Origin: an uncultured Cohaesibacter sp.
GTDB taxonomy: Bacteria; Pseudomonadota; Alphaproteobacteria; Rhizobiales; Cohaesibacteraceae
DNA: 64,000 nucleotides
Reading direction: 5' to 3'
Assembly: GCF_963664735.1 (NCBI RefSeq)
Contig: NZ_OY761553.1
Location: 759,303 to 823,302, forward strand
Positions 27,997 to 38,357 of the stretch are shown here, in pieces (position 1 is the stretch's first letter; the number at the start of each line of letters is the position of its first letter). The notes beneath the pieces were generated by a model. It was not told the origin of the DNA. It did not search any database and was given only the letters and a program-made list of their open reading frames with translations. Made by a program: the position numbers and the translations under genes.

Positions 27997-28092
27997 TTTC
28001 CTTCTTGTGTTTTGGTTCTGAACAAGGTTTCTGACACGCTCAGAGATTGGATTTTGGTCTTTGGTGCCGGTTTGGTTTTCTTGGCAAATTTG

Positions 28093-28152
28093 TTGTAGAA
28101 AACCGATTTTAGCGGAATTCAGTCCTCGACTGACTTAAATTTTCTGCTACAA
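28093..28152. repeat. compound inverted repeat between the two tRNA-Lys(TTT) genes
   Basis: Outer arms TTGTAG (28093-28098) and CTACAA (28147-28152), with flanking AAAA and TTTT also complementary, enclose an inner TCAGTC-ctc-GACTGA stem. Could be a processing or terminating structure in the spacer. Confidence 0.35.
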
Positions 28153-28208
28153 GGAACCGGCCTTAACACAAAGGCAAGGCGTTGGTTTTACCATCGCAAA
28201 TGGAATAT

Positions 28209-28284
28209 GTGCCCGTAGCTCAGTTGGTAGAGCATCCGACTTTTAATCGGACGGTCGAAGGTTCGAATCCCTCCGGGCATACCA
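28209..28284 (+). tRNA. tRNA-Lys (anticodon TTT), copy 2
   Basis: Identical over 76 bases to the copy at 27921, including the A51-C63 T-stem mismatch and encoded CCA. Sequence similarity stops within about ten bases of the gene on each side. No separate promoter is obvious, so it may be cotranscribed with copy 1. Confidence 0.95.
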
Positions 28285-28506
28285 TTCCTTCTCTCGTATC
28301 TTTTCCCCAAAGTTTGATATCTTGATTGCGCCCTCTTTGGTGGGCTTGTGCAATAAACGTCTATTTGATCAATTTTTCCAAATAGATGCACAAAGCGGTG
28401 CAGAACATGTGAAACAGACCCGTGCAGCATATTGATTTTTAATTCTGCTCTGATAAAAGACTGTCATCAAATTGATAAACACGGACAGTGTCCCTGTTTT
28501 GGTTAA

Positions 28507-28582
28507 GCGCCATTAGCTCAGCTGGTAGAGCATCCGACTCTTAATCGGACGGTCGAAGGTTCGATCCCTTCATGGCGTACCA
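28507..28582 (+). tRNA. tRNA-Lys (anticodon CTT)
   Basis: A 76-base cloverleaf with acceptor GCGCCAT/ATGGCGT (G1-U72 wobble), anticodon loop CTCTTAA giving anticodon CTT, T stem GAAGG/CCTTC fully paired, and encoded CCA. The anticodon arm and variable region match the two TTT copies, suggesting descent by duplication; the acceptor and T arm differ. Confidence 0.93.
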
Positions 28583-28641
28583 CTCTCTCTCTTTCAAATG
28601 GACATATCATTTGCCTTTTTCGGGCGATGGGGCTTTGCGCG

Positions 28642-28675
28642 AAAAAAAGGCCACAGCCAAAAATGACTGTGACCT
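28642..28675 (-). terminator. Rho-independent terminator downstream of tgt
   Basis: On the minus strand AGGTCACAG pairs with CTGTGGCCT (one G-T pair) and is followed by a run of seven T. It lies 24 bases past the tgt stop and closes the queA-tgt transcript before the convergent tRNA. Confidence 0.9.
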
Positions 28676-28699
28676 AAAATGATTGAAATGAATTTCTCT

Positions 28700-29929
<1,230 letters not shown>

Positions 29930-30988
29930 CTAGCGGCTTTGTCTTTGGGGCAACAGAAGCGATGAGTCTCCATAGGAATAGAACCGATATCCATTCTCAA
30001 TGGCATGTGCGTAGGCTGCCTGCATGCGCTCCCGTCCCATGATGGCAGACACGAGCATGAACAGTGTTGACTTGGGAAGATGGAAGTTGGTCATCAGTCC
30101 ATCAATTGCGCGGAATTTATAGCCCGGCGTGATGAAGATGTCCGTGTCACCGCAAAATGGTTTGATTATGCATTCTTCACTTGCCGCGCTCTCAAGAAGT
30201 CGCAGCGATGTGGTGCCTACGGCAATGATGCGATTGCCGCGCGCGTGAACGGCGTTGAGTTTTTCGGCTAACTCGGGGGAGATCTCCCCCCATTCAGAAT
30301 GCATCTTGTGGTCTTCTGTATCTTCGGCCTTTACCGGCAGGAATGTCCCTGCTCCGACATGCAAGGTGACAAAATGGCGCTCGATGCCCCTGGCATCCAA
30401 CATGGCAAAGAGCCTGTCAGTGAAATGCAATCCGGCGGTAGGAGCGGCAACTGCGCCATCCTTTTCGGCATAGATCGTTTGATAGTCGGTTTTGTCTTTT
30501 TCGTCTTCAGCGCGTTTTGAGGCGATGTAAGGCGGCAATGGAATGTGCCCGACCGATGCAATGGCTTGGTCCAGATCGGGACCAGAGCAATTGAACCGCA
30601 AGACCACTTCTCCGGCCTCCCCTTTTTCCGTTATCTCGGCGGAAAAGCCACTATCAAATTCGATGATGTCGCCCAGTAGCAACTTCTTGGCCGGTCTTGC
30701 AAAGGCGCGCCAGGTTGAGAGATCTTCCCGCTTGTGCAGGTTGAAATGGATATTGGCGCGGATGTCGCCTCTAACACGATCACCATTCAACTCAGCGGGA
30801 ATTACCTTGGTATCGTTAAAGACAAGAGCGTCGCCCGGCTCCAGAAAATCTGGCAAGTTCAGCACGCTATGGTCTTCAAAAGATCCGCTTGGTGGCACAT
30901 AAAGCAACTTGGCTTCATCGCGAGGGTTATGAGGACGAAGGGCAATACTGTCTTGTGGCAGGTCAAAGTCGAAAGAGTCGACGCGCAT
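29930..30988 (-). CDS. queA: S-adenosylmethionine:tRNA ribosyltransferase-isomerase
   Basis: QueA (352 residues) transfers the ribosyl part of SAM to preQ1 in tRNA, forming epoxyqueuosine after Tgt has acted. Family marks are [24 protein letters not shown] at the N terminus, [52 protein letters not shown] and the C-terminal [18 protein letters not shown]. The longest frame would begin at 31144 with 52 extra residues of unlike sequence; the ATG at 30988 gives the family N terminus, though without a clear ribosome site. A terminator upstream separates it from the cyclophilin genes, so queA-tgt should have its own promoter. Confidence 0.95.
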   Translation of the reverse strand: MRVDSFDFDLPQDSIALRPHNPRDEAKLLYVPPSGSFEDHSVLNLPDFLEPGDALVFNDTKVIPAELNGDRVRGDIRANIHFNLHKREDLSTWRAFARPAKKLLLGDIIEFDSGFSAEITEKGEAGEVVLRFNCSGPDLDQAIASVGHIPLPPYIASKRAEDEKDKTDYQTIYAEKDGAVAAPTAGLHFTDRLFAMLDARGIERHFVTLHVGAGTFLPVKAEDTEDHKMHSEWGEISPELAEKLNAVHARGNRIIAVGTTSLRLLESAASEECIIKPFCGDTDIFITPGYKFRAIDGLMTNFHLPKSTLFMLVSAIMGRERMQAAYAHAIENGYRFYSYGDSSLLLPQRQSR

Positions 30989-31189
30989 GGTTTTAAGCGA
31001 TTCTCGAATGGCGTTTACGGAGCGCACGATCTCATATTTGACCGAACGCGGTTTTGAAAGACAAAATGGGTTGGTCAGGATTTCGAAAGAATATCCCGTT
31101 GTCCCAATATCTATCGTTGGATTGTTCGGGTTCATATCCCGCATCGGGCATCATATCAACCCGTTTCTCACACAGAGCATCAATGGCGA

Positions 31190-31227
31190 GATAAAGAAAA
31201 GCCCAGACCAACAACGGTCCGGGCTTT
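31190..31227 (-). terminator. Rho-independent terminator after the cytoplasmic cyclophilin gene
   Basis: On the minus strand AAAGCCCGGACC pairs with GGTCTGGGCTTT (one G-T pair) and is followed by TCTTTATC. It lies 24 bases past the cyclophilin stop and well before queA. Confidence 0.85.
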
Positions 31228-31251
31228 GAAAATTTCAAATGTCAGTCGGAC

Positions 31252-31725
31252 CTAGAGGTCAGCGGCGACTTTCATGGAAACAATGCTGTCAGGATCCTGC
31301 ACTGGTTCACCACGTTTGATCTTGTCGATATTTTCCATGCCTTCAATGACATCGCCCCAATAGGTGTACTGGTTGTCGAGCCATGGAGCTGTATCGAAGC
31401 AGATGAAGAACTGGCTGTTAGCAGAGTTCGGATCCATAGCACGGGCCATGGAGCAAGAGCCACGAACATGTTTGGTCGTGGAGAATTCTGCTTTCAGGTT
31501 TGGCTTGTCGGAGCCGCCGGTGCCGGTGCCGTATGGGCAGCCAACCTGAGCCATAAAGCCATCAATCACACGGTGAAAGACGATGCCATCATAAAAGCCT
31601 TCGCGTGCCAATTCTTTCAGTCGTTCGCAATGGGCTGGAGCCAGGTCTGGGCGCAGCGCAATGACAACCTTGCCTTTGGTAGTTTCCATGACAAGTGTGT
31701 TTTCTGGATCTTTGATCTCTGCCAA
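31252..31725 (-). CDS. cytoplasmic cyclophilin-type peptidyl-prolyl isomerase
   Basis: A 157-residue PpiB-like rotamase that speeds cis-trans proline isomerisation in folding proteins. The cyclophilin core is complete: FYDGIVFHRVIDGFMAQVG, GTGTGGSDKPNLKAEF, ARAMDPNSANSQFFICF and DNQYTYWGDVIEGME. There is no signal peptide. The start codon appears to be TTG at 31725, with AGGAAGAG about five bases upstream. It follows a second, exported cyclophilin by 76 bases; the pair is probably a duplication with split locations. Confidence 0.92.
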   Translation of the reverse strand: MAEIKDPENTLVMETTKGKVVIALRPDLAPAHCERLKELAREGFYDGIVFHRVIDGFMAQVGCPYGTGTGGSDKPNLKAEFSTTKHVRGSCSMARAMDPNSANSQFFICFDTAPWLDNQYTYWGDVIEGMENIDKIKRGEPVQDPDSIVSMKVAADL

Positions 31726-31801
31726 TTGTCTCTTCCTTATTGGTTCGAAGGGGTCCTAAATTTGAGAGCGACACTATATCGCTCTATATCTGAGTGAAAC
31801 T

Positions 31802-32350
31802 CTATTTATCAGCGTCCGCAGCAACCTGCATTTTGACGATGACATCGGGGTTGCGTGGTGGCTCGCCCTTTTGGATCTGGTCGATATATTCCATGCCAGA
31901 TGTCACTTTACCCCAAACGGTATATTGGCCATCAAGCCATGGAGCCTTATCAAACATGATAAAGAACTGACTGTTGGCGCTATTTGGATTGCTGGAACGA
32001 GCCATGCCAACAACACCGCGAGTGAAGGAACGGTTGCTGAACTCTGCCTTCAGGTCTGGCAGATCGGAACCGCCTGTTCCGTTGCCGCGAGGGTCGCCGG
32101 TTTGTGCCATGAAACCATCGATAACACGATGGAATTTGAGACCGTCATAAAATCCCTTTCGAGCAAGGGTCTTGATGCGTTCCACATGCTTTGGCGCGAC
32201 ATCCGGCATCAGTTCAATGACGACCCGACCATATTTTGTGTCGAGATAAATCGTATTTTCCTTGTCCTGCGCTTGGGCGGACAGTGGGGCGGCGAGAGCC
32301 AGAGCCACAACGAGGGCTAAGCTGGCTAGAGTACGATGAAAGAGAGCCAT
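31802..32350 (-). CDS. periplasmic cyclophilin-type peptidyl-prolyl isomerase
   Basis: This 182-residue cyclophilin has a signal peptide (LASLALVVALALAAPLSAQA), so it acts in the periplasm. The domain matches its neighbour: FYDGLKFHRVIDGFMAQTG, GNGTGGSDLPDLKAEF, ARSSNPNSANSQFFIMF, and DGQYTVWGKVTSGME. The ATG at 32350 follows ACAGGAA at five bases. It lies 11 bases after coaD, so coaD and the two isomerases likely share one transcript that ends at the terminator near 31200. Confidence 0.92.
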   Translation of the reverse strand: MALFHRTLASLALVVALALAAPLSAQAQDKENTIYLDTKYGRVVIELMPDVAPKHVERIKTLARKGFYDGLKFHRVIDGFMAQTGDPRGNGTGGSDLPDLKAEFSNRSFTRGVVGMARSSNPNSANSQFFIMFDKAPWLDGQYTVWGKVTSGMEYIDQIQKGEPPRNPDVIVKMQVAADADK

Positions 32351-32361
32351 AAAAATTCCTG

Positions 32362-32862
32362 TTAGCTAGAGAGCCTCTTTGCAAAAGCTGCTTGAACGGC
32401 GTCAGGTACAAAAGGGGAAATGTCCCCTTGCAAGACAGCAACCTGCCGCACAAGACTGGCAGCAATGTGACGAACAGCTCCACTAGAGGGCAAATAGATT
32501 GTGTTGATTTCAGGCGCAAGCGTTTCGTTCATGCCTGTCATCTGCATTTCATAATCAAAGTCGGTTCCGTCCCTCAGCCCCCTGATCAGGATCGATGCAT
32601 TGACACGTTTGGCCACATCAATGACGAGGTCATCGAAGGCCACCACTTCAAGCACCGTGTCTGTTTCGTCTGCAATTGGAGCAACGACCTCATTGATAAG
32701 AGAAAAGCGCTCTTCCTTTGAAAAGAATGGCTTTTTACCGTGGTGCACCCCAATAGCAAGAACAAGCTTGTCCACTATATGGCAAGCGCGTCTTACGATA
32801 TCGAGATGACCCAAGGTTATTGGATCAAAGGATCCTGGGTAAATGGCGATTTTGTCTGTCAT
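32362..32862 (-). CDS. coaD: phosphopantetheine adenylyltransferase
   Basis: CoaD (166 residues) adenylates 4'-phosphopantetheine to dephospho-CoA, the fourth step of coenzyme A synthesis. The nucleotidyltransferase motif is GSFDPITLGHLDIVRRA (T/HxGH form), with KKPFFSKEER, RGLRDGTDFDYEMQM, and PSSGAVRHIAAS standing for the ISSTxVR motif. The ATG at 32862 has AGGA eight bases upstream; the frame could start 12 residues earlier. It heads the coaD-cyclophilin-cyclophilin unit. Confidence 0.95.
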   Translation of the reverse strand: MTDKIAIYPGSFDPITLGHLDIVRRACHIVDKLVLAIGVHHGKKPFFSKEERFSLINEVVAPIADETDTVLEVVAFDDLVIDVAKRVNASILIRGLRDGTDFDYEMQMTGMNETLAPEINTIYLPSSGAVRHIAASLVRQVAVLQGDISPFVPDAVQAAFAKRLSS

Positions 32863-33078
32863 GATCAAAGTCCTAGCGTTACCTGAGCTCCAGTACAAGA
32901 CAGAAATGGTCTAACAAACAAGGAAAAAATTGAACCTTTTCCTCTCTCGTGCGTCTTACATATGAAGACGTTAACGAAGATGAACGAAATATGAATGAGG
33001 CGCTCAGCGTCCTTTCATGCCGGAAACGGTAGAAATGGACAAGGCGAGACAATCTGTGAGAAGAGAGGCTAGGGAAAA

Positions 33079-33303
33079 ATGACTATGATCCATATGACAA
33101 AGATATTTGTTTCCACTGGAATTCTGGTTTGTCTGGCTGGTCTCTTGCTCATTGCGCTTTCTGGAAAGTCAGCCTTTTCCGAGGGCTATGGCTCCGGACT
33201 TGCGCCATTGGTTTTTTCACTTTCGTCCGATGGGCAAGTTGGCCAGTGTATTGCCGTAAAAGGCTCTCAGACCTGCCGCGATGTGGAGGTGGCTTTCAAC
33301 TGA
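33079..33303 (+). CDS. small membrane-anchored or secreted protein of unknown function
   Basis: A 74-residue frame with a good ribosome site (TAGGGAAAA before the ATG at 33079), an N-terminal hydrophobic helix (IFVSTGILVCLAGLLLIAL), and a short tail with two cysteines (GQCIAVKGSQTCRDVEV) that could form a disulfide in the periplasm. It is followed by a strong plus-strand terminator, which supports its being a real transcription unit. I do not recognise a family. It lies between coaD and gyrA. Confidence 0.6.
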   Translation: MTMIHMTKIFVSTGILVCLAGLLLIALSGKSAFSEGYGSGLAPLVFSLSSDGQVGQCIAVKGSQTCRDVEVAFN

Positions 33304-33372
33304 TGTTGACATTTCTGTCCGATGGTTGGGGCTCCTCCCCCATGCGACACCATCGTTTTTCTGACCTGAAAG

Positions 33373-33412
33373 AATAAGCAAGAAGTCTTGGCGGATTTCT
33401 TGCTTATTTTTT
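33373..33412 (+). terminator. Rho-independent terminator of the small gene at 33079
   Basis: Perfect 12-base stem AATAAGCAAGAA (33373-33384) and TTCTTGCTTATT (33397-33408) followed by a T-run. Because the flanks are A/T on both sides it may also work on the minus strand. Confidence 0.88.
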
Positions 33413-33446
33413 GTCTTCTTGCATGGGGCTTACATCAAATGCGCTG

Positions 33447-33478
33447 AAACGCAAAAGGGCTCTTGAAAAAGAGCCCTT
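33447..33478 (-). terminator. Rho-independent terminator of gyrA
   Basis: Perfect ten-base arms AAGGGCTCTT (33455-33464) and AAGAGCCCTT (33469-33478) around a GAAA loop, read on the minus strand with a TTTTGCGTTT tail. It is 33 bases past the gyrA stop. Confidence 0.88.
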
Positions 33479-33510
33479 CGCGCGATTTTTCGAAGATGGA
33501 TTGCCCAAGA

Positions 33511-36282
33511 TTACTCTTGCGATGGTGTATCGCTTGAGCCGCTTTCATCTGGAGCCTCTGCCCCGTTTTCGTCGGTTTCTTCCTTCTCGTCTTCCGGAAT
33601 ACGCTCTACCGATACAACGCGTTCGTCTTCACGGGTCTTGAAGACCGTGACACCTTGCGTTGAACGTCCGGCGATGCGGATGCCGTCGATTGGACAGCGG
33701 ATCAACTGGCCACCGTCGGTGACGAGCATGATCTGGTCGGTTTCTTCCGCCGGGAAGCTGGCAACCAGACGGCCGTTTCGTTCATTAACCGCCATTGCCA
33801 CGATGCCTTTGCCACCACGGCCCGAGGTGCGGTATTCATAGCTTGAAGACCGCTTGCCATAGCCGTTGGCAGAAAGGGTCAGAACAAACTGTTCTGCGGC
33901 TCCCATTTCAGCATAACGTTCGACCGGCAGAGCTGTGGTCGGGATATCCACCGAGACATCCGAGCCATCTTCGCCGTTGAGCGCGCGACGGGCAGCATTT
34001 GCCTGACGCAGATATTCATTTCTTTCCTCAGGCGTTGCATCAAAGTGATGAAGGATCGACATGGAAATAACCTTGTCGTCGTCTTCAAGACGGATGCCGC
34101 GCACACCGGTTGAGCCGCGAGACTGGAAGATGCGGACATCATCGACCGGGAAGCGGATGCATTGACCGTTGGCGGTTGTGAGCAGAACATCATCGGTCGG
34201 ACTACAGGTCTCGACACCAACAATGCCGTCTTCCGAACCCTCGTCAAACTTCATTGCGATCTTACCGTTCCGGTTGACCTGTTTGAAGTCGGACAGCTTG
34301 TTACGACGAACAGAGCCGGAAACCGTTGCGAACATCAGATCGAGCGTATCCCAGCTTTCCTCGTCTTCCGGCAATGGCAGAATGGAGGTGATGATTTCGC
34401 CCTGTTGCAGAGGTAGAAGGTTGATCAATGCCTTGCCTTTGCCCTGAGGGGCGGAAAGCGGCAGACGCCAAACCTTCATCTTGTAGGCGATGCCTCTGGA
34501 GGAGAAGAACAGCACCGGCGTGTGGGTGTTGCCCACAAACAGTCGTGTGACGAAATCCTCATCCTTGGTAGACATGCCTGAACGACCCTTTCCGCCACGA
34601 CGCTGAGCGCGATAGGTGGAAAGAGGAACGCGTTTGATATAACCCGAGTGAGAGAAGGTAACGACCATGTCTTCACGCTGGATCAGATCCTCGTCGTCAA
34701 AATCGGCGCCGCCTTCGACAATTTTCGTTCTGCGAGGCGTAGCGAATTCTTCTTTCAGCACGATCATCTCGTCCTTGATGATGCTGAAAATACGTTCGCG
34801 AGAGCGCAGGATATCGAGATAATCGGCGATCTTTTCACCCAGAGCATTCAATTCATCGCCGACCTCGTCGCGGCCGAGTGCTGTGAGGCGTTGCAAGCGG
34901 AGGTCAAGGATTGCACGAGCCTGCTCTTCAGATAGATAGTAGGTGCCGTCTTCATTGAGCTCATGTCGAGGATCGTCAATAAGCGTAATGAGAGCCGATA
35001 TATCTTCTGCTGGCCAGCGGCGTTCCATCAACTGGTTGCGGGCCGTTGCCGGATCGGGGGCATGACGGATCAGTTTGATGACTTCATCGATATTGGCAAC
35101 AGCAATAGCCAGACCAACCAACACATGGGCACGATCACGAGCCTTGTTGAGCAGGAATTTCGTGCGGCGGCTGACGACTTCTTCACGGAAGGCATTGAAT
35201 GCAACGAGAATGTCGCGCAGATTCATCAGCTCCGGTTTGCCCCCATTGAGCGCCACCATGTTACAGCCGAATGAGGTCTGCAACTGGCTGAAGCGATAGA
35301 GCTGGTTGAGCACAACGTCGGGAACGGCATCGCGTTTAAGCTCGATAACCACGCGCATACCCTGACGGTCTGACTCGTCACGTATATCGGAGATGCCCTC
35401 AATGCGCTTGTCGCGAACAGCCTCGGCGATCTTTTCGATCATAGTGGCCTTGTTCACCTGATAGGGAATTTCTGTGACGATGAGGGCTGTGCGGTCTTTG
35501 CGGATTTCTTCTACATCAACCTTACTGCGCATCATGACAGAGCCGCGGCCGGTTGCATAGGCACTGCGGATGCCTGCGCGGCCAAGGATAATGCCGCCGG
35601 TCGGGAAATCAGGACCGGGCACGATTTCCATAAGCTCTTCAGGGGTCATGCCCGGATTGTCAATCAGGGCAACAGAGGCGTCGATTACCTCGCCCAGATT
35701 GTGCGGAGGGATGTTGGTCGCCATGCCAACGGCGATACCCCCTGCCCCGTTTACCAGCAGATCAGGGAATTTGGCCGGCAGAACCGCAGGCTCTCTTTCC
35801 GAGCCGTCATAGTTGTCGATGAAATCAACGGTGTCCTTGTCCAGATCATCGAGCAGTGTCGAGGCTACCTTTTCAAGGCGACATTCCGTATAACGCATGG
35901 CTGCTGCGCTGTCGCCGTCAACCGAGCCGAAGTTACCCTGGCCCTCGATGAGCGGAACGCGCAAGGAGAAGTCCTGCGTCATACGAACCAATGCGTCGTA
36001 AATGGCACTATCACCATGAGGGTGATATTTACCCATAACGTCACCGACGACGCGGGCTGACTTGCGGTATGGCTTGTTATATTCATAGCCATTTTCATGC
36101 ATCGAATAGAGAATACGGCGATGCACCGGCTTCAGGCCGTCGCGAACATCGGGAAGCGCACGAGAAACGATCACGCTCATCGCGTAATCGAGATAGCTGC
36201 GCTTCATTTCGTCTGTGATGGATACGGGCTTGATATCAGTACGAGGACCGTCGCCCTTAAGTGTGTCTTGTCTGTCTGTCAA
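33511..36282 (-). CDS. gyrA: DNA gyrase subunit A
   Basis: GyrA (923 residues) is the DNA-cleaving subunit of gyrase, which introduces negative supercoils. The winged-helix/tower core opens with [20 protein letters not shown], the catalytic tyrosine is in [12 protein letters not shown], and the C-terminal six-bladed DNA-wrapping domain shows the GyrA-box sequence QRRGGKGR. The quinolone-determining region reads [10 protein letters not shown], keeping the Ser and Asp positions associated with sensitivity. The tail is acidic ([19 protein letters not shown]). The start is TTG at 36282, with no ATG between it and the conserved core except an internal one at residue 26; ribosome site weak. Confidence 0.97.
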   Translation of the reverse strand: MTDRQDTLKGDGPRTDIKPVSITDEMKRSYLDYAMSVIVSRALPDVRDGLKPVHRRILYSMHENGYEYNKPYRKSARVVGDVMGKYHPHGDSAIYDALVRMTQDFSLRVPLIEGQGNFGSVDGDSAAAMRYTECRLEKVASTLLDDLDKDTVDFIDNYDGSEREPAVLPAKFPDLLVNGAGGIAVGMATNIPPHNLGEVIDASVALIDNPGMTPEELMEIVPGPDFPTGGIILGRAGIRSAYATGRGSVMMRSKVDVEEIRKDRTALIVTEIPYQVNKATMIEKIAEAVRDKRIEGISDIRDESDRQGMRVVIELKRDAVPDVVLNQLYRFSQLQTSFGCNMVALNGGKPELMNLRDILVAFNAFREEVVSRRTKFLLNKARDRAHVLVGLAIAVANIDEVIKLIRHAPDPATARNQLMERRWPAEDISALITLIDDPRHELNEDGTYYLSEEQARAILDLRLQRLTALGRDEVGDELNALGEKIADYLDILRSRERIFSIIKDEMIVLKEEFATPRRTKIVEGGADFDDEDLIQREDMVVTFSHSGYIKRVPLSTYRAQRRGGKGRSGMSTKDEDFVTRLFVGNTHTPVLFFSSRGIAYKMKVWRLPLSAPQGKGKALINLLPLQQGEIITSILPLPEDEESWDTLDLMFATVSGSVRRNKLSDFKQVNRNGKIAMKFDEGSEDGIVGVETCSPTDDVLLTTANGQCIRFPVDDVRIFQSRGSTGVRGIRLEDDDKVISMSILHHFDATPEERNEYLRQANAARRALNGEDGSDVSVDIPTTALPVERYAEMGAAEQFVLTLSANGYGKRSSSYEYRTSGRGGKGIVAMAVNERNGRLVASFPAEETDQIMLVTDGGQLIRCPIDGIRIAGRSTQGVTVFKTREDERVVSVERIPEDEKEETDENGAEAPDESGSSDTPSQE

Positions 36283-36488
36283 AGGAGAATCTCTATCCCT
36301 GTCAAAAGGTATCCCTGTATAGCCGATTTAACCTCGCGCAGCAAAGATTTGCTCGTTTCCTGTGCGCAAAATGGCGTATCAATCACAGGATGGATGTTGA
36401 ATATGATACGCGCATGGTCAATGATACGGGAATAACCCGATTTTGCATCGGCTCGCTCAAAAATCTCACCCGTAATTTATACAGAAAG

Positions 36489-37130
36489 ATGCCCGGAATG
36501 CCGCCAATTGATGTGATATTGAATGCATTTGTGACTCTTTTCGTTACCATTGATCCGATTGGTCTTGCGCCAATCTTCCTGGCGATCACGAGCGGGGCTT
36601 CCAAGCAGGCCCGAATCAAAATCGGTATGCGTGCCGTGGTCGTTGCCGCTGCGATTCTTCTGGTTTTCGCTCTGATCGGGCATGTGATTCTTCAGGTCTT
36701 GGGTATTTCCCTTCCCGCATTCCGAATCGCTGGTGGCCTTCTGTTGTTCGCAATCGCGTTTGAAATGGTGTTTGAAAAGCGCGAGAAACGCAAATCGCAG
36801 TCCGCCGAGCAGGCGCTTTCCGATGACGAGATGCATGACATTGCTGTCTTCCCTCTGGCCATTCCGCTCATTGCGGGGCCCGGTGCTATTTCCGCCGTGT
36901 TGCTGCTGGCCTCCCAATCGTCCGACTGGATCGGGCGGGGCACGATTTTTATTATCGTCATCTTCGTTCTGCTGCTGGTGCTGCTGACTTTTGTGGTGGC
37001 AGGTTGGGTGGAGAAAATGCTGGGCGATAGCGGGCGTAATATTCTGACCCGCCTGCTTGGCGTTCTATTGGCCGCGCTTTCGGTCCAGTTCATTGCCGAC
37101 GGCATCAAGGCAATCATGGCTGCTGGTTAA
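36489..37130 (+). CDS. MarC family (UPF0056) membrane protein
   Basis: A 213-residue six-helix inner-membrane protein of the MarC/UPF0056 family. Despite the name, MarC itself was shown not to be a multidrug resistance factor, and the function is unknown. Family marks are NAFVTLFVTIDPIGLAPIF at the N terminus, GISLPAFRIAGGLLLFAIAFEM, and FPLAIPLIAGPGAISAVLLL. The frame is open upstream to 36261, overlapping gyrA's start, but the ATG at 36489 (ATG 36498 also possible) gives the family N terminus. It is divergent from gyrA. Confidence 0.88.
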   Translation: MPGMPPIDVILNAFVTLFVTIDPIGLAPIFLAITSGASKQARIKIGMRAVVVAAAILLVFALIGHVILQVLGISLPAFRIAGGLLLFAIAFEMVFEKREKRKSQSAEQALSDDEMHDIAVFPLAIPLIAGPGAISAVLLLASQSSDWIGRGTIFIIVIFVLLLVLLTFVVAGWVEKMLGDSGRNILTRLLGVLLAALSVQFIADGIKAIMAAG

Positions 37131-37337
37131 AGGTCTGGATTGAGCCCAGAGCGGTCATACGATGACGGACAGATGCCGCATTGCAAAATCTCATTACCTA
37201 TCATTCGTCACCATTGGAGCTAATGCCTCATAAGTAGCCCACTCAAGCCTTGCTCTGCATTACAAAAACTGCCCTGTGCGAGGAAGCTTCTAAATTAGCG
37301 CTTGCCATATAGATGATCAGACCAATGAGCTGCGAAC

Positions 37338-38066
37338 TTACATATCGATGTTGAAATCCTCTACAACCTTTAGCCATGCGTCCAAAATCGCGTCGCGTTT
37401 TATAAATCCATTGCTATTGCGCTGAAGACGCCTTTGCACAAGAATCCTTGCAAAGTGTAAGTTCAAGCTCCCTGCTCGAACATAGTCTGGATCGTTCCTC
37501 ATATTACAAATTCTGGAAACCATATCGACTTGTATTCTACGAAGAAACTCAAGATCGAACAAACCAAATTCAACAACACTTTGTGACCGAAAGAAAGCAT
37601 TTAGTTGTAATTCACCATCATGTTCTAGAAAACTTCCTGCGATTAAGCATGGAACATACCCTGGGCGGTGTTTCTTAACCAAATCTTCAGGAGAGAATAC
37701 CGAGAAAACTAGTCCTCCCGAGCATTTGTTTCTTGAACCAATTTGTTCAATTGACACAAGCTGGTTAAGTCCAGTTCCCTTGTAATTCTTAAGTCGAGCA
37801 TTGTAGCTTGGCTTCGTAATGGTGTCACTCGACGAGTGATACGCCTTTTTTGCGCGGTTTGCTCCGTATTCATACAGATCTGGAAATTGAGTTTTTATTC
37901 GCTGCTTAAGAGCTTCGATCTTCCCTAACGCATTTTCAGAATACGGGATTGAACACTGGAAAGGAGCGACTTGCCATGCACCATCACTACCGCACTTTGT
38001 TTCCCGACATAATTCTACCGCGTAGTATAAAAAAGACGCTTCATTTCTAATAAAAAAATTTCTCAT
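37338..38066 (-). CDS. thymidylate synthase-fold protein, possibly dCMP-type, of an accessory island
   Basis: The 242-residue product aligns with the thymidylate synthase catalytic half: Cys140 in YVPCLIAGSF matches the nucleophile, DG follows 10 residues later as in E. coli ThyA, and Arg160-Ser161 (FFRSQS) is 20 residues after the Cys, the ThyA spacing. The residue 11 after that Arg, Asn in ThyA (selects dUMP), is Asp171 here, as in dCMP hydroxymethylases. His204 in NLHFAR may match the HxY motif. The protein lacks the usual N-terminal folate-enzyme layout, so methylation of dUMP is unlikely; a nucleotide-modifying or nucleotide-sensing role is inferred. The ATG at 38066 overlaps the upstream TAA (TAATG), indicating translational coupling. 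Base composition is markedly AT-rich against neighbours. Confidence 0.6.
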   Translation of the reverse strand: MRNFFIRNEASFLYYAVELCRETKCGSDGAWQVAPFQCSIPYSENALGKIEALKQRIKTQFPDLYEYGANRAKKAYHSSSDTITKPSYNARLKNYKGTGLNQLVSIEQIGSRNKCSGGLVFSVFSPEDLVKKHRPGYVPCLIAGSFLEHDGELQLNAFFRSQSVVEFGLFDLEFLRRIQVDMVSRICNMRNDPDYVRAGSLNLHFARILVQRRLQRNSNGFIKRDAILDAWLKVVEDFNIDM

Positions 38067-38345
38067 TATTTTAAAAAACCAAAATACACGAGAAACCAAA
38101 CGGAAGAAAACGCAAGTAAAATAGTTGATAAAAAGAATGACCATCGAATCTTCTGAAGAGAAACGCTTTTGTATTTTACCAAAACGTGTAAAATAAATAA
38201 TTGTTCAAAATCCTCACGAACAGTCTTCTGAAAATTATTTAAACCTATAGCTCTATCAAAAAATTTATTTCTTTCCTCGAGGACATCTTCAGCAATTTTT
38301 TTTGAAATTTGAACTTTTTTTATGTTTTTTTACATTTTCTGGCAA
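38066..38345 (-). pseudogene. C-terminal piece of the island membrane protein, out of frame and without its own start
   Basis: On the minus strand a frame is open from 38329 to a TAA at 38066-38068 and reads like real protein: KKIAEDVLEERNKFFDRAIG, then REDFEQLFILHVLVKYK, then a transmembrane helix (SFFLSTILLAFSSVWFLVYF). It has no ATG or GTG. The frame of the upstream membrane gene, read past its TAA at 38358-38360, gives YRYSLPENVKKHKK and joins this frame if one A is skipped in the A7 run at 38315-38321. So either one gene was broken by a stop plus a slip, or a second small gene starts at the TTG 38343-38345 and needs a one-base shift. Its stop overlaps the next gene's ATG. Confidence 0.5.
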
Positions 38346-38357
38346 TGAATACCTATA

